Assembly (NCBI GenBank): GCA_963714405.1
Contig: CAVQOH010000006.1
Location: forward strand, 496,001 to 560,000
Reading direction: 5' to 3'
DNA: 64,000 bases
Source: JAZGGS01 sp963714405
GTDB taxonomy: Bacteria > Bacteroidota > Ignavibacteria > Ignavibacteriales > Ignavibacteriaceae
Position numbers and translations under genes: made by a program. Shown here piece by piece: positions 9,660 to 20,615 of the stretch. The notes below the pieces were generated by a model. The model saw nothing but the letters and a program-made list of their open reading frames with translations, was not told the origin of the DNA and ran no database searches. Positions within the stretch are counted from its first letter, which is position 1. Every line of letters starts with the position of its first letter.

Positions 9660-9684
9660 AGCACTCGCCTTTTTAGAGTGCTAA
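9658..9684 (+). promoter_or_regulatory. CIRCE operator (HrcA binding site)
   Basis: Perfect match to the CIRCE consensus: TTAGCACTC (9658-9666), a 9-bp spacer, then GAGTGCTAA (9676-9684). It overlaps the end of the -10 box and the likely transcription start of groES. By family knowledge it binds the heat-shock repressor HrcA; hrcA itself is not in the window. Confidence 0.97.
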
Positions 9685-9716
9685 TAAAAAATCAAATAAT
9701 AAAATAGGAGAAAGTT

Positions 9717-10016
9717 ATGAGTAAAATTAAACTCAATCCGCTTGCTGACAGGGTTGTTATACAACCAAAAGAAGCTGAAGAAAAGACTTCAGGCGGAATT
9801 ATTTTACCTGATACTGTAAAGGAAAAACCAGTTGAAGGTACCATAGTAGCTGCAGGTCCAGGCAAAGTTGCTGATAATGGTGAGCTTGTTAAAATGGCCG
9901 TTAAAGTGGGAGATAGTGTTCTATACGGAAAATACAGTGGAACTGAAGTTATACTAAGCGGTGAAGAATATTTAATTATGCGTGAGAGTGATATCTTCGC
10001 TATTATTCCTAAATAA
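9717..10016 (+). CDS. groES: Co-chaperonin GroES
   Basis: A 99-residue heptameric lid of the GroEL folding chamber. The sequence begins with a basic strand then [12 protein letters not shown], carries the mobile-loop segment [16 protein letters not shown] and ends with [15 protein letters not shown], all typical. GGAG lies 6 bp before the ATG. It sits 33 bp downstream of a perfect CIRCE element and 38 bp upstream of groEL, so the pair is an HrcA-controlled heat-shock operon. Confidence 0.98.
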   Translation: MSKIKLNPLADRVVIQPKEAEEKTSGGIILPDTVKEKPVEGTIVAAGPGKVADNGELVKMAVKVGDSVLYGKYSGTEVILSGEEYLIMRESDIFAIIPK

Positions 10017-10042
10017 TTAAATCTAAGTTGAATATAAAATAA

Positions 10043-11698
<1,656 letters not shown>

Positions 11699-11723
11699 TA
11701 GTTAGTGCTCCATCCCAAAAATT

Positions 11724-11751
11724 AAAGGCGAGTATTTTACTCGCCTTTTTT
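11724..11751 (+). terminator. Terminator of the groESL operon
   Basis: An 11-bp perfect stem, AAAGGCGAGTA/TACTCGCCTTT, with a 3-base loop (11735-11737) and a trailing T run, 25 bp after the groEL stop. The stem begins with A residues, so it could also work for the convergent gene ending at 11804. Confidence 0.93.
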
Positions 11752-11803
11752 ACTAAGGAAATTGTTTTTATTAAAGAAAAAAGTTTTAGCAGGGATTTCT
11801 TTA

Positions 11804-12442
11804 CTATAGTACTGAAAATCCAAAATAAATATTGAAATTGATTGCAGAGTTTTTAACATCATCGTTAGCATCTGAATCATCCCAGGATTTTAATCCCAAA
11901 ATATATCTTATATCAATACCAAGCTCGTGACCACCGACCAGAAAACCTACTCCACCACCAAAAGCTAAACCAAAATCTGTGTCTTGCACAAATTCACTTA
12001 CATCCTCTGTAGCTGATTGGCCGTTACCTGTTCCTTCAACTTCTGCCTTTGAATTGAATCCAAGAGCAGGACCTACGAAAATATTGGGTCTGACATTTGC
12101 CCCTTCTACAGGAATGATAACCTTCAATAGAAGTGGTACTTCTACATAATCAAAGTTAAAATTAATATCTACATTATTTACTGTGGTGGACGCTCCTTTC
12201 ATGGAATAATATATTTCTGGTTGAACAGCAAATATATTTCCAAACTGAAACATTGCAAACACACCACCACAAAAACCAAACTTTGAATCAAGAGATTGAC
12301 CATTGAAAGTTGCATCATCACCAGTGAAATTTGCTATATTTGCTCCTCCCTTCAGTCCGACCTGAATATGTACCTGACCATTCAGCGACGAATTAAATAT
12401 TGTAAAAAGGATGAAGCAGGTAAGTAAGAGTAACTTATTCAC
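11804..12442 (-). CDS. Porin-family outer-membrane beta-barrel protein
   Basis: A 212-residue protein with signal peptide (about 1-22, ending SLNGQ) followed by the typical opening of Bacteroidota small porins, VGLKGGANIANFTGDD. Mature strands alternate hydrophobic and polar residues, and the chain ends in a beta-signal-like FNIYFGFSVL. It resembles the OMP_b-brl_2 (PorT-like) group. The start is GTG, chosen because a perfect AGGAGG lies 5 bp upstream and the signal peptide begins there. It is monocistronic, convergent with groEL. Ligand unknown. Confidence 0.82.
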   Translation of the reverse strand: MNKLLLLTCFILFTIFNSSLNGQVHIQVGLKGGANIANFTGDDATFNGQSLDSKFGFCGGVFAMFQFGNIFAVQPEIYYSMKGASTTVNNVDINFNFDYVEVPLLLKVIIPVEGANVRPNIFVGPALGFNSKAEVEGTGNGQSATEDVSEFVQDTDFGLAFGGGVGFLVGGHELGIDIRYILGLKSWDDSDANDDVKNSAINFNIYFGFSVL

Positions 12443-12756
12443 AATAACCTCCTATTTGTTATTAAAATATTTAATAATGATGACACCTGGAAATTTTGGA
12501 GAGTAATTATAATGAGTAATATAAAAATTAGTAACAAAGAAAATTTTCCTTCAACTAAATTTTAATTGCATATATAAATTGGAACTTATTTATATAAGAA
12601 GCAAGAAAAATAAAATTTATGAGTCACTACTGTTTATAATTGGCACGTATTGGGGAGTTTTTGATTCTTTTGAATTGAAACTGATATATGAAACCCGTAA
12701 AGATTTTTACTTTTATAAAATATTTTGGATATCAATATTTTAAGTTATTTTTCTCA
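12443..12756 (-). other. 314-bp intergenic region, no gene seen
   Basis: Very AT-rich spacer between the Na/Pi transporter gene and the porin-like gene. Apart from the AGGAGG of the downstream GTG start (about 12448-12453) I see no frame, RNA structure or convincing promoter. Confidence 0.6.
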
Positions 12757-14982
12757 TCATTTTTTTTCACTATCCTTCTCTATGCTGTTCCTTTTCTTTT
12801 TTTCAAGTTGTGTAAGCTGAACTTTTAAAGTTGTTTCTTTCTCTTTTTCATTTTTTAATTCCAATAACAACCTTGCAATATTGGTTGCATGGCTGCTCAT
12901 ATGTTTAAGTAATTCAATAAGTTCCAAATGAATTTCACTTGTGGCAATAGTTTCAGGAATGTCACTTCGGAGTCTTTCAAAGTGTGTTCTTCGTAAATCC
13001 ATTTCCATCATTTTATACTTTTTATATTTTTTCTCCATTCTCTTAGCATCTTTAAGATTTACATCTTTAAAAACCTCAATAGATCTTGCTATCTGCTTAA
13101 TCGTTCTTAAATGATAATCTTTTATCTCCTCCTGCCCTTCCTTTGAAAAGTGAACATTCAAGTTCATTTTCTTTTCTGCAAGAGGAATAAGACGTTTTGC
13201 AACAATATCACCTATCTGTTCCAGCTCAGTTACACTGTGCATTATTTGAAATATTTCATCAGTACGTTCTTCCGCAAGACTTTTCTGGTTTATCTTCATT
13301 AAGTATTTGTTTATGTGCACATTTAAGTAATTTATCTCTGCCTCATTGTGCCTGATTTCTTCGATCAAATCTTCATCATATTCAAAAAATGGGTGTATAA
13401 TTTTTTCAACCATTTCTTTAACATTATTTGCCATGTGAATCGTTTCAGCTTTAGCAAGACTTAGAGCTAAAGGAGGTGTTGAGATTAAACTATCTTCAAG
13501 AAATTTGGTAATAAATTCGCCAGATTCTTTTTCTTCTTCCTTATCAGGAAGTATTTTACAAATTAATTTTGCTGACTGGGGAATGAACGGTAGCATCACT
13601 AACGTAAGCGCAACGTTAAAAATGGTATGCGCATTTGCAATTTGCCTTGGTACAACATCAGCTAGATAAGATGTTCCAATTAATCCTTCGGCACCAGATG
13701 GTGAGATTGACCTTATAAATTCAGCAAAGTAAGGAATCCACCATACAAACAACAGAACGCCAAAAACTTTAAATAATGTGTGAGCAAGCGCAACTCGCTT
13801 TGCTTCCCTGGTAGTATTAATACTAGCCAGAACTGCAGTTATACTTGTGCCAATATTTGCACCAAGTATTAACGGAATTGCTGCTTCAAGAGTTAATAAT
13901 CCCTGACTTCCCAAAACTATAATTATGCCTGTAAAAGCACTACTGCTTTGTATTAAAGCAGTAAATGCCGCTCCAACGATAATTCCAAACAATGGGTGTT
14001 CCAATTCAAGAAGTATATTTATAAACGGTTCATAGGTTTGCAGAGGTTCCATCGCGTTAGACATTATCCACATTCCGAAAAACAACATTCCAAAACCCAA
14101 AACGGCTTCACCAATATTTTTTAGTTTCTTAGATTTCAGAAAAAACATCATTGCAAAACCAAGACCAATAACAAATAATGCATAATCAGTTAGTTTAAAT
14201 GCAATTAGTTGTGCGGTAATTGTTGTACCGATATCTGCACCAAGAATAACTCCAATTGATTGAGTAAAAGTCATCAACTGAGCCTGCACAAAACTAACAA
14301 GCATAACAGTTGTTGCGCTGCTGCTTTGTATTATCATTGTAACAAATGTACCAACGGCTACAGCAACAAGCCGATTATTTGTAAGCGTACCTAATAATGA
14401 GCGCATTCTTCCCCCTGCGGTTTTTTTCATTCCATCGCTCATCATACCCATGCCGAATAAAAATAGACTCAGCCCTCCAACTAATCCGCTTAATAAATAA
14501 AACACCCAGCCTGAACTACGAGCATAGGCTCTGAAGTAGATTATATCATTTTGATCACTGCCATTCTTAATCCTGGCTGCGAATTGGTAATTACCGCTTT
14601 TTGAACCAACAATGCCATAGGATTGTGCGACCCCATTTACATCGGTTAGTACAACAATTTCCGTAAGATTTGTTCCTTCGGCTTTAGAAGGAGTAGTTAT
14701 AATTGAAAAGTATACCGGCCATCCCTCTACACGTATTGAATCATTATAAAGAACCTGAACTTTGAATGGTTTTTCTAATTTCTCACCAGCAGTCTGATAA
14801 TATGAGTCTGAGATATGAACATCAACAAAATTAATATTAAATTTTGATAGTGTAACTTTTGAGGAATCAATCGATAAAGTTGAGGTGGAATCAAATTCTT
14901 GTGCAGAAATGGATTTAGCATTTACCATAAGAATAAATGCTATAAAAATGATTGTTACCCTATTTAATCCACATCCCATCAT
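12757..14982 (-). CDS. Na/Pi cotransporter (NptA-like) with secreted Ig-like N-terminal domain and PhoU C-terminal domain
   Basis: A 741-residue inner-membrane protein. Order of parts: signal peptide (about 1-28, ending SISAQ); an extracytoplasmic domain (about 50-155) whose WPVYFSI, VVLTDVNGVAQ and KSGNYQFAARI pattern resembles a bacterial Ig-like (Big_1/invasin) domain; two Na/Pi-cotransporter repeats with hallmark QSSSATT (about 220) and QSSSAF (about 345); then a cytoplasmic PhoU-like helical domain (about 520-715) and a charged coiled tail. Family members move phosphate with sodium, and the PhoU part is presumed regulatory. The secreted Ig-like fusion is unusual for the family. Tandem ATGs; either could start. 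Confidence 0.88.
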   Translation of the reverse strand: MMGCGLNRVTIIFIAFILMVNAKSISAQEFDSTSTLSIDSSKVTLSKFNINFVDVHISDSYYQTAGEKLEKPFKVQVLYNDSIRVEGWPVYFSIITTPSKAEGTNLTEIVVLTDVNGVAQSYGIVGSKSGNYQFAARIKNGSDQNDIIYFRAYARSSGWVFYLLSGLVGGLSLFLFGMGMMSDGMKKTAGGRMRSLLGTLTNNRLVAVAVGTFVTMIIQSSSATTVMLVSFVQAQLMTFTQSIGVILGADIGTTITAQLIAFKLTDYALFVIGLGFAMMFFLKSKKLKNIGEAVLGFGMLFFGMWIMSNAMEPLQTYEPFINILLELEHPLFGIIVGAAFTALIQSSSAFTGIIIVLGSQGLLTLEAAIPLILGANIGTSITAVLASINTTREAKRVALAHTLFKVFGVLLFVWWIPYFAEFIRSISPSGAEGLIGTSYLADVVPRQIANAHTIFNVALTLVMLPFIPQSAKLICKILPDKEEEKESGEFITKFLEDSLISTPPLALSLAKAETIHMANNVKEMVEKIIHPFFEYDEDLIEEIRHNEAEINYLNVHINKYLMKINQKSLAEERTDEIFQIMHSVTELEQIGDIVAKRLIPLAEKKMNLNVHFSKEGQEEIKDYHLRTIKQIARSIEVFKDVNLKDAKRMEKKYKKYKMMEMDLRRTHFERLRSDIPETIATSEIHLELIELLKHMSSHATNIARLLLELKNEKEKETTLKVQLTQLEKKKRNSIEKDSEKK

Positions 14983-15007
14983 ATACTAAATTTTTACCAT
15001 AAATAAT

Positions 15008-16327
15008 TTACTGCAAGTACCATTCATTTTCGCAAAGTGAACTGATTATTTTTTCACCTCTGTGCCCAAATATCGGATGATTTACCTTTGAAAGTTCATC
15101 TGCAATTTTTAATGCAATTTTCGCAGTTGGTTTTTTAGATGATTTTGATTCCTTTAAAACTTTTATCGCAGTGTTAAAAATTGAATACTCCCACTTTCTG
15201 CTGAAATGCTGTTCAATCATTGAATCATTATTAACATAACCGTACTGCTCGTTAGCACAATTTACAATTCCCATTCTGTTAGTTAGAAAATCAGGTATGT
15301 ATATAATATTTCTATTGAAAAGAGCTAAACCATCTCGTTCAGAATCTTCTAACTGGTTATTAGCGGCTCCACAAATTATTTTTGCACTGATTTCACTAAT
15401 GGTGTTTGGATTTAATATTGCACCTGTTGCATTAGGAGACAATATATCACATTTCTCGGAAAATATTGAGATATCATTTACATCAACTAATCTGCACTCA
15501 ATATTCTTATCAGCGTACTTTTTCTTCGCTTCATCAACATTATTTTTATTTACATCGCAAGCAATAATTTTTTCTACACCTTTTTCAAATAAAAAACCTG
15601 TGAGCGGAATTCCAACATGACCGAGCCCTTGTATTGCTATGATTTTTCCTTTAATTGAACCAAGGTTTAAATAATCTACAGCAGCTTCCATTCCAGAAAC
15701 AACTCCTCTTGCAGTAGGGATAGCAGGTACACCGCTACCACCAAACTTTGGTGGAATGCATGTTGTAAATCGTGTTCCTGAAAAAACATCCATCATATCA
15801 TCAACACGTGTTCCTAAGTCTTCAGCCGTAACATAACAACCATTAAGAGAGGACATAAATAATCCATATTCCTGGTAAATGTTATGACGCATTAGCTTGT
15901 CATCCCAATTATATGATGGATTGTACGCAATAACTCCTTTTCCACCACCCCACCATAAACCAGCAAGAGAATTTTTAAAAGTCATCCCCGCAGCTAATCT
16001 TAAACCATCTCTAAAATAATTTTCAATACTATTATAATTCCAAAACCTAACACCACCTGCTGCCTGCCCACGATTAGTGCGATGAATAAACGCTCCCAGC
16101 AGCATTTCGTAACCTTTAGAAATCTTGAAAAACATCCCCTCATGATTGATAAAATCCCTTTTATCATTTGAAAAGTAATCCGCAACTGGTTGCAGAACTT
16201 TATGTGAAGCAACCAATGAATTCTCATCCTTATTAAAAGCAAAGTAAAACTTATCAATCTTATTTGCTATTAAAAATTTTATAAATTCTTTTGGTGAGAG
16301 AGAAAGTAGTTGAATAATTTCAGACAT
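15008..16327 (-). CDS. Glu/Leu/Phe/Val dehydrogenase-family amino-acid dehydrogenase
   Basis: NAD(P)-dependent oxidative deaminase of the leucine/valine/phenylalanine dehydrogenase branch, 439 residues. The substrate domain contains RAGGVRF-like AAGGVRFWNY, the AGMTFKNSLAG segment and catalytic Lys in LWWGGGKGVIAYNP. The NAD domain has IQGLGHVGIPLTGFLFEKG and ILSPNATGAILN then ICGAANNQL, typical of leucine dehydrogenases. It carries an N-terminal extension of about 60 residues and a C-terminal one. Substrate cannot be fixed. It is in a minus-strand run with a CoA-transferase and an alanine-dehydrogenase-like gene, suggesting amino-acid breakdown. Confidence 0.85.
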   Translation of the reverse strand: MSEIIQLLSLSPKEFIKFLIANKIDKFYFAFNKDENSLVASHKVLQPVADYFSNDKRDFINHEGMFFKISKGYEMLLGAFIHRTNRGQAAGGVRFWNYNSIENYFRDGLRLAAGMTFKNSLAGLWWGGGKGVIAYNPSYNWDDKLMRHNIYQEYGLFMSSLNGCYVTAEDLGTRVDDMMDVFSGTRFTTCIPPKFGGSGVPAIPTARGVVSGMEAAVDYLNLGSIKGKIIAIQGLGHVGIPLTGFLFEKGVEKIIACDVNKNNVDEAKKKYADKNIECRLVDVNDISIFSEKCDILSPNATGAILNPNTISEISAKIICGAANNQLEDSERDGLALFNRNIIYIPDFLTNRMGIVNCANEQYGYVNNDSMIEQHFSRKWEYSIFNTAIKVLKESKSSKKPTAKIALKIADELSKVNHPIFGHRGEKIISSLCENEWYLQ

Positions 16328-16363
16328 TTTTGTTCACTAATTTATTTCTGTAATATTTAAAAA

Positions 16364-17050
16364 TTATATATCCGAATCCATGGTATCAATAGTTAATGTA
16401 TCAACAACTTCACTTTTATGAACAATTACTGCTGTTAATTTATTACCTGCATAAGCTTTTGTATCAACATAAAATACATTACTTGGTTTATCGTGATAAA
16501 CTTCTCCATAGCTTGTATGCCCAACAACCTGCAGTTTTCCAAGATTCATCAGCTTATCTCTTGTCCATAAAATTCCATGTTCACTGTTCAGATCGGATTC
16601 AACAACATTCTTAAGATGTTCGAAATCTTGCAAGGGTTTTTTACCAAGTTTTTTTGAATAGTAGTTCGAAATACCTGCGTGAGAAATAAAACAATCATCC
16701 AAATTAAGTATGAGTGGAGCTTTTATAATAAAATTAAGATGAAGGTTCATCTCTTTAAACCGGCTGCTGTAAGAATCCAATGTAGTTTCCGAACCATTGT
16801 AAACCCATGATTTTCCTAGTGCACTTGAGGGATGTTTAATAAAATAGTAAAACATGAGATCGTGATTGCCTGCGGTAAAAGTTATCCGGTTATTCTTTAT
16901 GAATTCGATGACTTCATAATTATTTTTTCCTCTATCAACTAAATCACCAACTGAACAAATCGGTATACCAGGATACTTGCTGATTATTTCATTATAAAGT
17001 TTTTCCAGGGTAAAAAAGCATCCATGGATATCACCAATTACAGCTAACAT
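16364..17050 (-). CDS. Calcineurin-like metallophosphoesterase (PPP-type serine/threonine phosphatase or Ap4A hydrolase-like)
   Basis: A 228-residue cytoplasmic enzyme with the complete PPP signature: GDIHGC at the N-terminus, GDLVDRG about 30 residues later and GNHDLM, plus a later GHT (VVGHTSYGEV) and His in FISHAG. These ligate the two active-site metals. It resembles bacterial PrpA/ApaH-like small phosphatases; protein versus nucleotide substrate cannot be told from sequence. The start codon lies 6 bp from the CoA-transferase stop, so it is co-transcribed with it. Confidence 0.88.
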   Translation of the reverse strand: MLAVIGDIHGCFFTLEKLYNEIISKYPGIPICSVGDLVDRGKNNYEVIEFIKNNRITFTAGNHDLMFYYFIKHPSSALGKSWVYNGSETTLDSYSSRFKEMNLHLNFIIKAPLILNLDDCFISHAGISNYYSKKLGKKPLQDFEHLKNVVESDLNSEHGILWTRDKLMNLGKLQVVGHTSYGEVYHDKPSNVFYVDTKAYAGNKLTAVIVHKSEVVDTLTIDTMDSDI

Positions 17051-17056
17051 GATAGG

Positions 17057-18409
17057 TTAAATATGATATATTTCGTTGGCATATTTTATTAGCTCATCCC
17101 TGAAATCAGGGTGGGCAATTTTAATAAGTGATCTCGAACGTTCTTTAATAGATTTACCAAATAAATGCGCAATTCCATATTCAGTAACAACAAAATGAAC
17201 GTCTCCTCTGGAAGTTACAACTCCAGAACCAGGTCTTAGTTGTGAAACAATTCGAGAAGTTTTACCATCTTTAGTAATGGAAGGAAGAGCAATAATTGGT
17301 TTACCACCATCGGAACGCGCAGCACCGCTTATAAAATCCACTTGTCCTCCAATTCCACTATACATTTTTGGTCCAAAAGAATCAGAACAAACCTGCCCCG
17401 TAATATCAACTTCGATTGCTGAATTAATAGCAACCATTTTTTTATTCTGTGCAATTATAAAAGGATCATTCACATATTCCTGCGGATGAAATTCTATTAC
17501 AGGATTATTATCGATAAAATCGAAAACCCTTTGAGTACCTAAAACAAATCCAGCAATTATTTTTCCTGGATGAAGGGTTTTCTCCTCCCCATTAATGATT
17601 CCCTCTTCTACCAGATCAATTATTCCATCAGAAAACATCTCCGTGTGTATTCCCAGATTTTTTCTTTCCCTTGCATACCTCATTACAGAATCAGGAATTG
17701 CACCAATTCCCATTTGCAAAGTAGAGCCATCTTCAATTAATGAAGCCACATTTTTTCCAATCTTATCATAAATATCAAGTAACTGTTTACTTGCATTAGG
17801 ATCAACTTGCGGCAGCTCTTGTATTGATTCTGAATGTTCAACTATATGATGAATCTTATTTATGTGGATAAAGCTGTCACCTAAACTTCTTGGCATTTCA
17901 CTATTGCATTGTGCAATAACAATTTCTGCTTTTTCGGCAGCAGTTTTTATTGTCCCAACATCCACACCATAACTACAAAAACCGTGTTCATCAGGCAAGG
18001 ATACATTTAGCAAAGCTACATTAACAGGAATAATACCGCGTTTAAATAGTAGAGGCAGCTCGGAAAGAAAAATCGGAATAAACTCTGCTCTTCCCTCGTG
18101 AATTGCTTTGCGAGTATTTGCACCGATAAAAAAAGCTTTGTGTTTAAAGTGTTTCTCCATCCCCGGATTTACGTATGGAAGCTCTCCAACTATTAAAATA
18201 TGATATGCTATAACATTTTCCAGTTCATCCTTTCGTCTTACCATCGCTTTTACAAGTTCTAATGGAACTGCACATCCGGGTTGTATAACAATATTATCAC
18301 CTGATTTAATTGCTTTAACTGCTTCATCCGATGTACAAAGTTTTTTTTGGTATAGATTTAAAATATTTGTAGGAATATTACGCAACTTTATTTTTTCTTC
18401 TGGCTTCAT
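17057..18409 (-). CDS. Acetyl-CoA hydrolase/CoA-transferase family (4-hydroxybutyrate CoA-transferase-like)
   Basis: A 450-residue family I-like CoA-transferase. Visible features are an N-terminal CoA-transferase half with GDNIVIQPGCAVPLELV, then GIGAIPDSVM and HTEMFSDGIIDL, where the Glu is the likely covalent catalytic residue, and a C-terminal half with IALPSITKDGKTSRIV and VVTEYGIAHLFGKS. It exchanges CoA between acyl-CoA (often acetyl- or butyryl-CoA) and a carboxylate such as 4-hydroxybutyrate or acetate; exact pair not determinable. The surrounding alanine-dehydrogenase-like, 2-hydroxyacid and amino-acid dehydrogenase genes fit fermentative or amino-acid catabolic use. Confidence 0.85.
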   Translation of the reverse strand: MKPEEKIKLRNIPTNILNLYQKKLCTSDEAVKAIKSGDNIVIQPGCAVPLELVKAMVRRKDELENVIAYHILIVGELPYVNPGMEKHFKHKAFFIGANTRKAIHEGRAEFIPIFLSELPLLFKRGIIPVNVALLNVSLPDEHGFCSYGVDVGTIKTAAEKAEIVIAQCNSEMPRSLGDSFIHINKIHHIVEHSESIQELPQVDPNASKQLLDIYDKIGKNVASLIEDGSTLQMGIGAIPDSVMRYARERKNLGIHTEMFSDGIIDLVEEGIINGEEKTLHPGKIIAGFVLGTQRVFDFIDNNPVIEFHPQEYVNDPFIIAQNKKMVAINSAIEVDITGQVCSDSFGPKMYSGIGGQVDFISGAARSDGGKPIIALPSITKDGKTSRIVSQLRPGSGVVTSRGDVHFVVTEYGIAHLFGKSIKERSRSLIKIAHPDFRDELIKYANEIYHI

Positions 18410-18445
18410 CTATGTTGGAATTAAAATACTTACTTTTTTAATCAG

Positions 18446-19567
18446 TTAATTTGTTTGAAACAGATGGAGCTTTTTATATTCAAGATTAAATGTGTGTGCC
18501 AGAGATTCATTAACGCAGTCTCCTTTATGAGTACAAACACTTTTCGCTAATCCATCTTTAGCCATAAGAGCAGCTACAATTCCATTTTCCGCTATGGGAT
18601 GAATATAATCCATTACGGAGTTGTTCAAACCATAACTTGCTGTTCTTGATACAACCGCAGGCATATTTGGTACACAGTAATGTATAACATCATGCAGAAC
18701 ATAAACCGGATCTGAGAGAGTGGTTACTCTACTTGTTTCTACGCAACCCCCCTGGTCAATTGAAACATCGACAATAACGGCTCCTTTTTTCATTTTCTTA
18801 ACCATCTCTTCGCTTACCAGATCAGGAGTTTTTTCACCTTTAATCAATACTGCACCAATCAATACATCAGCAAATTTTACTCCTCTGGATATAGTGTATG
18901 GATTTGCCATTACAGTTGTTACACGTTTATTGAACCGATTCTCAATCTGCCTTAGTCTATTCAGATCTTTATCAATTACAATTACCTGCGCGCCTCTTCC
19001 TAGAGCAGCTCTTGCAGCGGTAATTCCCACAACTCCAGCACCCAAAATAACAACGGCTGCAGGCGCAACGCCTGTAATTCCGCCCAATAAAATTCCCCTT
19101 CCACCTTCAGAATAACTTTCCAGATATCTTTCTGCAACTTGTATAGCAATTTGCCCTGCAATTTCACTCATCGAATGAAGAATTGGTAAACTTGAATTAT
19201 CTTCAATTAGTTCCAACCCGATAGAAGTAATTTTTTTCTCTAAAAGTTTTTCAACAATGTTTCTTTTCCCTACAGCTAATTGCAAAAAAGAAAAGAGTAT
19301 TTGATTTTCCTGAAGGTACTCAACTTCCTGTTCAGATATTGAAGATACCTTAGCAATAAGCTCTGCTCTGCCAAAAGCTTCCTCAGCACTGTAAACAATA
19401 GTTGCCCCCGTCGCCCTGTAATCCTGGTCTGTAAAGTGGCTTGCATCACCTGCACCGCTTTGAATATAAACTGTATGACCTGCTCTAACTAATGAATCCA
19501 CTCCTGCAGGTGCAAGTAAAACTCTTCTTTCTTCCCAAAGAGTTTCAGTTGGAATTCCAATTCTCAT
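18446..19567 (-). CDS. Alanine dehydrogenase/PNT-family protein with altered catalytic residues
   Basis: A 373-residue member of the alanine dehydrogenase / transhydrogenase-alpha family. The N-terminal domain has IGIPTETLWEERRVLLAP with the substrate-binding Arg, and the NAD domain has VVILGAGVVGITAARAALG and VIVDVSIDQGG with the conserved Asp. Compared by eye with B. subtilis Ald, the catalytic Lys74 (in KVKEP) is Ser here (AKVSSI) and His95 (in YLHLA) is Gln (FLQLA). The fold is certain but alanine dehydrogenase activity is therefore doubtful. It lies in the minus-strand metabolic run between the CoA-transferase and the 2-hydroxyacid dehydrogenase. Confidence 0.8.
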   Translation of the reverse strand: MRIGIPTETLWEERRVLLAPAGVDSLVRAGHTVYIQSGAGDASHFTDQDYRATGATIVYSAEEAFGRAELIAKVSSISEQEVEYLQENQILFSFLQLAVGKRNIVEKLLEKKITSIGLELIEDNSSLPILHSMSEIAGQIAIQVAERYLESYSEGGRGILLGGITGVAPAAVVILGAGVVGITAARAALGRGAQVIVIDKDLNRLRQIENRFNKRVTTVMANPYTISRGVKFADVLIGAVLIKGEKTPDLVSEEMVKKMKKGAVIVDVSIDQGGCVETSRVTTLSDPVYVLHDVIHYCVPNMPAVVSRTASYGLNNSVMDYIHPIAENGIVAALMAKDGLAKSVCTHKGDCVNESLAHTFNLEYKKLHLFQTN

Positions 19568-19630
19568 TTTATTTTTACTTTTTTATTTTAAAACTACCTA
19601 ATACCATCCTGATTTTCAACTAATGAAGAA

Positions 19631-20584
19631 CTAATGTACAGGTGTAATGGGTTTTTTACCTTTCAATACATTTATTACATTTTTAGCAGCAAGTTCTGCC
19701 ATTCCATTTCTCGCTTCTTCAGTTGCGCTGCCAATGTGAGGTAACAACATAACATTTTTCAATTTTAATAAGTTTTTATTAATAATTGGTTCATTTTCAA
19801 ATACATCAAGCCCTGCAAAACGTATTCTATCATTCAACAATAAATTGGTTAGTGCCAACTCATCGATTATTTCACCGCGGGCAGTATTTATAATTATTGC
19901 GGTTCGTTTTACTAAACTTAATTTTTCTTGATTTAATAAATGATGGGTTGTTTTATTTAATGGTAGATGAATCGAAATAAAATCAGATTGTTTTAATAAA
20001 TAATTTAGACTTACCTTTTTTGCTGAGTGATTATTTTCAAGATCGTAATTTGTATTCTTATCATAATATACAATTTTAGCACCGAAAGCATAAGCACGTT
20101 TAGCTACCGCACAACCTATTCTTCCTGCTCCCAATATTCCAAGTACCTTGTTTTTTATTTCTACACCAAGCAGCAATTTAGGTTTCCATCCTTTAAATTT
20201 CTTCAGCCTTACCAACTGTTCAGCTTCATATAATCTTCTTGCACAGGAAAGCATAAGAGCTAAAGTAAGATCCGCGGTTGATTCTGTTAAAACATTTGGA
20301 GTATTTGTAACAATAATATTTCTGCGTTTTGCACATTCAATATCAATATTATTATAACCCACAGCATAGTTAGCGATTACTTTGCAATTAGGCATTTTAT
20401 CAATTAGGCTGGCATCTATTTTTTCGGTAAGAAGTGAAATAAGAGCATTACAATTTTTAATTTTTTTTTGAAGAATACTCCTTGGTATAGGATGATCTTC
20501 TTTATAAAATTCAAACTTTATGCTGCTTTTATCAAACAGCTCGTAAGCAATTTTGGGAATATCTCTAGTAATGAACACTTTCAT
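19631..20584 (-). CDS. D-2-hydroxyacid dehydrogenase (glyoxylate/hydroxypyruvate reductase-like)
   Basis: A 317-residue NAD(P)H oxidoreductase reducing a 2-oxoacid to the D-2-hydroxyacid. Landmarks are VIANYAVGYNNID in the catalytic domain, Rossmann motif LGILGAGRIGCAVAKRA, the catalytic Arg in INTARGEIIDE, Glu in VFENEP and His in LPHIGSAT. The HIGSAT form and AVGYNNID are typical of glyoxylate/hydroxypyruvate reductases rather than SerA or D-lactate dehydrogenase. The ATG at 20584 is preferred over an in-frame TTG three bases upstream. It belongs to the minus-strand metabolic run. Confidence 0.88.
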   Translation of the reverse strand: MKVFITRDIPKIAYELFDKSSIKFEFYKEDHPIPRSILQKKIKNCNALISLLTEKIDASLIDKMPNCKVIANYAVGYNNIDIECAKRRNIIVTNTPNVLTESTADLTLALMLSCARRLYEAEQLVRLKKFKGWKPKLLLGVEIKNKVLGILGAGRIGCAVAKRAYAFGAKIVYYDKNTNYDLENNHSAKKVSLNYLLKQSDFISIHLPLNKTTHHLLNQEKLSLVKRTAIIINTARGEIIDELALTNLLLNDRIRFAGLDVFENEPIINKNLLKLKNVMLLPHIGSATEEARNGMAELAAKNVINVLKGKKPITPVH

Positions 20585-20615
20585 CAATTTTTCTAACTAA
20601 AAGTTTATGCGCTAT

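Noticed and set aside
12640..12660. TTGGCACGTATTGGGG, resembling a sigma-54 promoter
   Set aside because: The GC of the -12 element is missing at the required spacing and no gene start follows in a suitable place.
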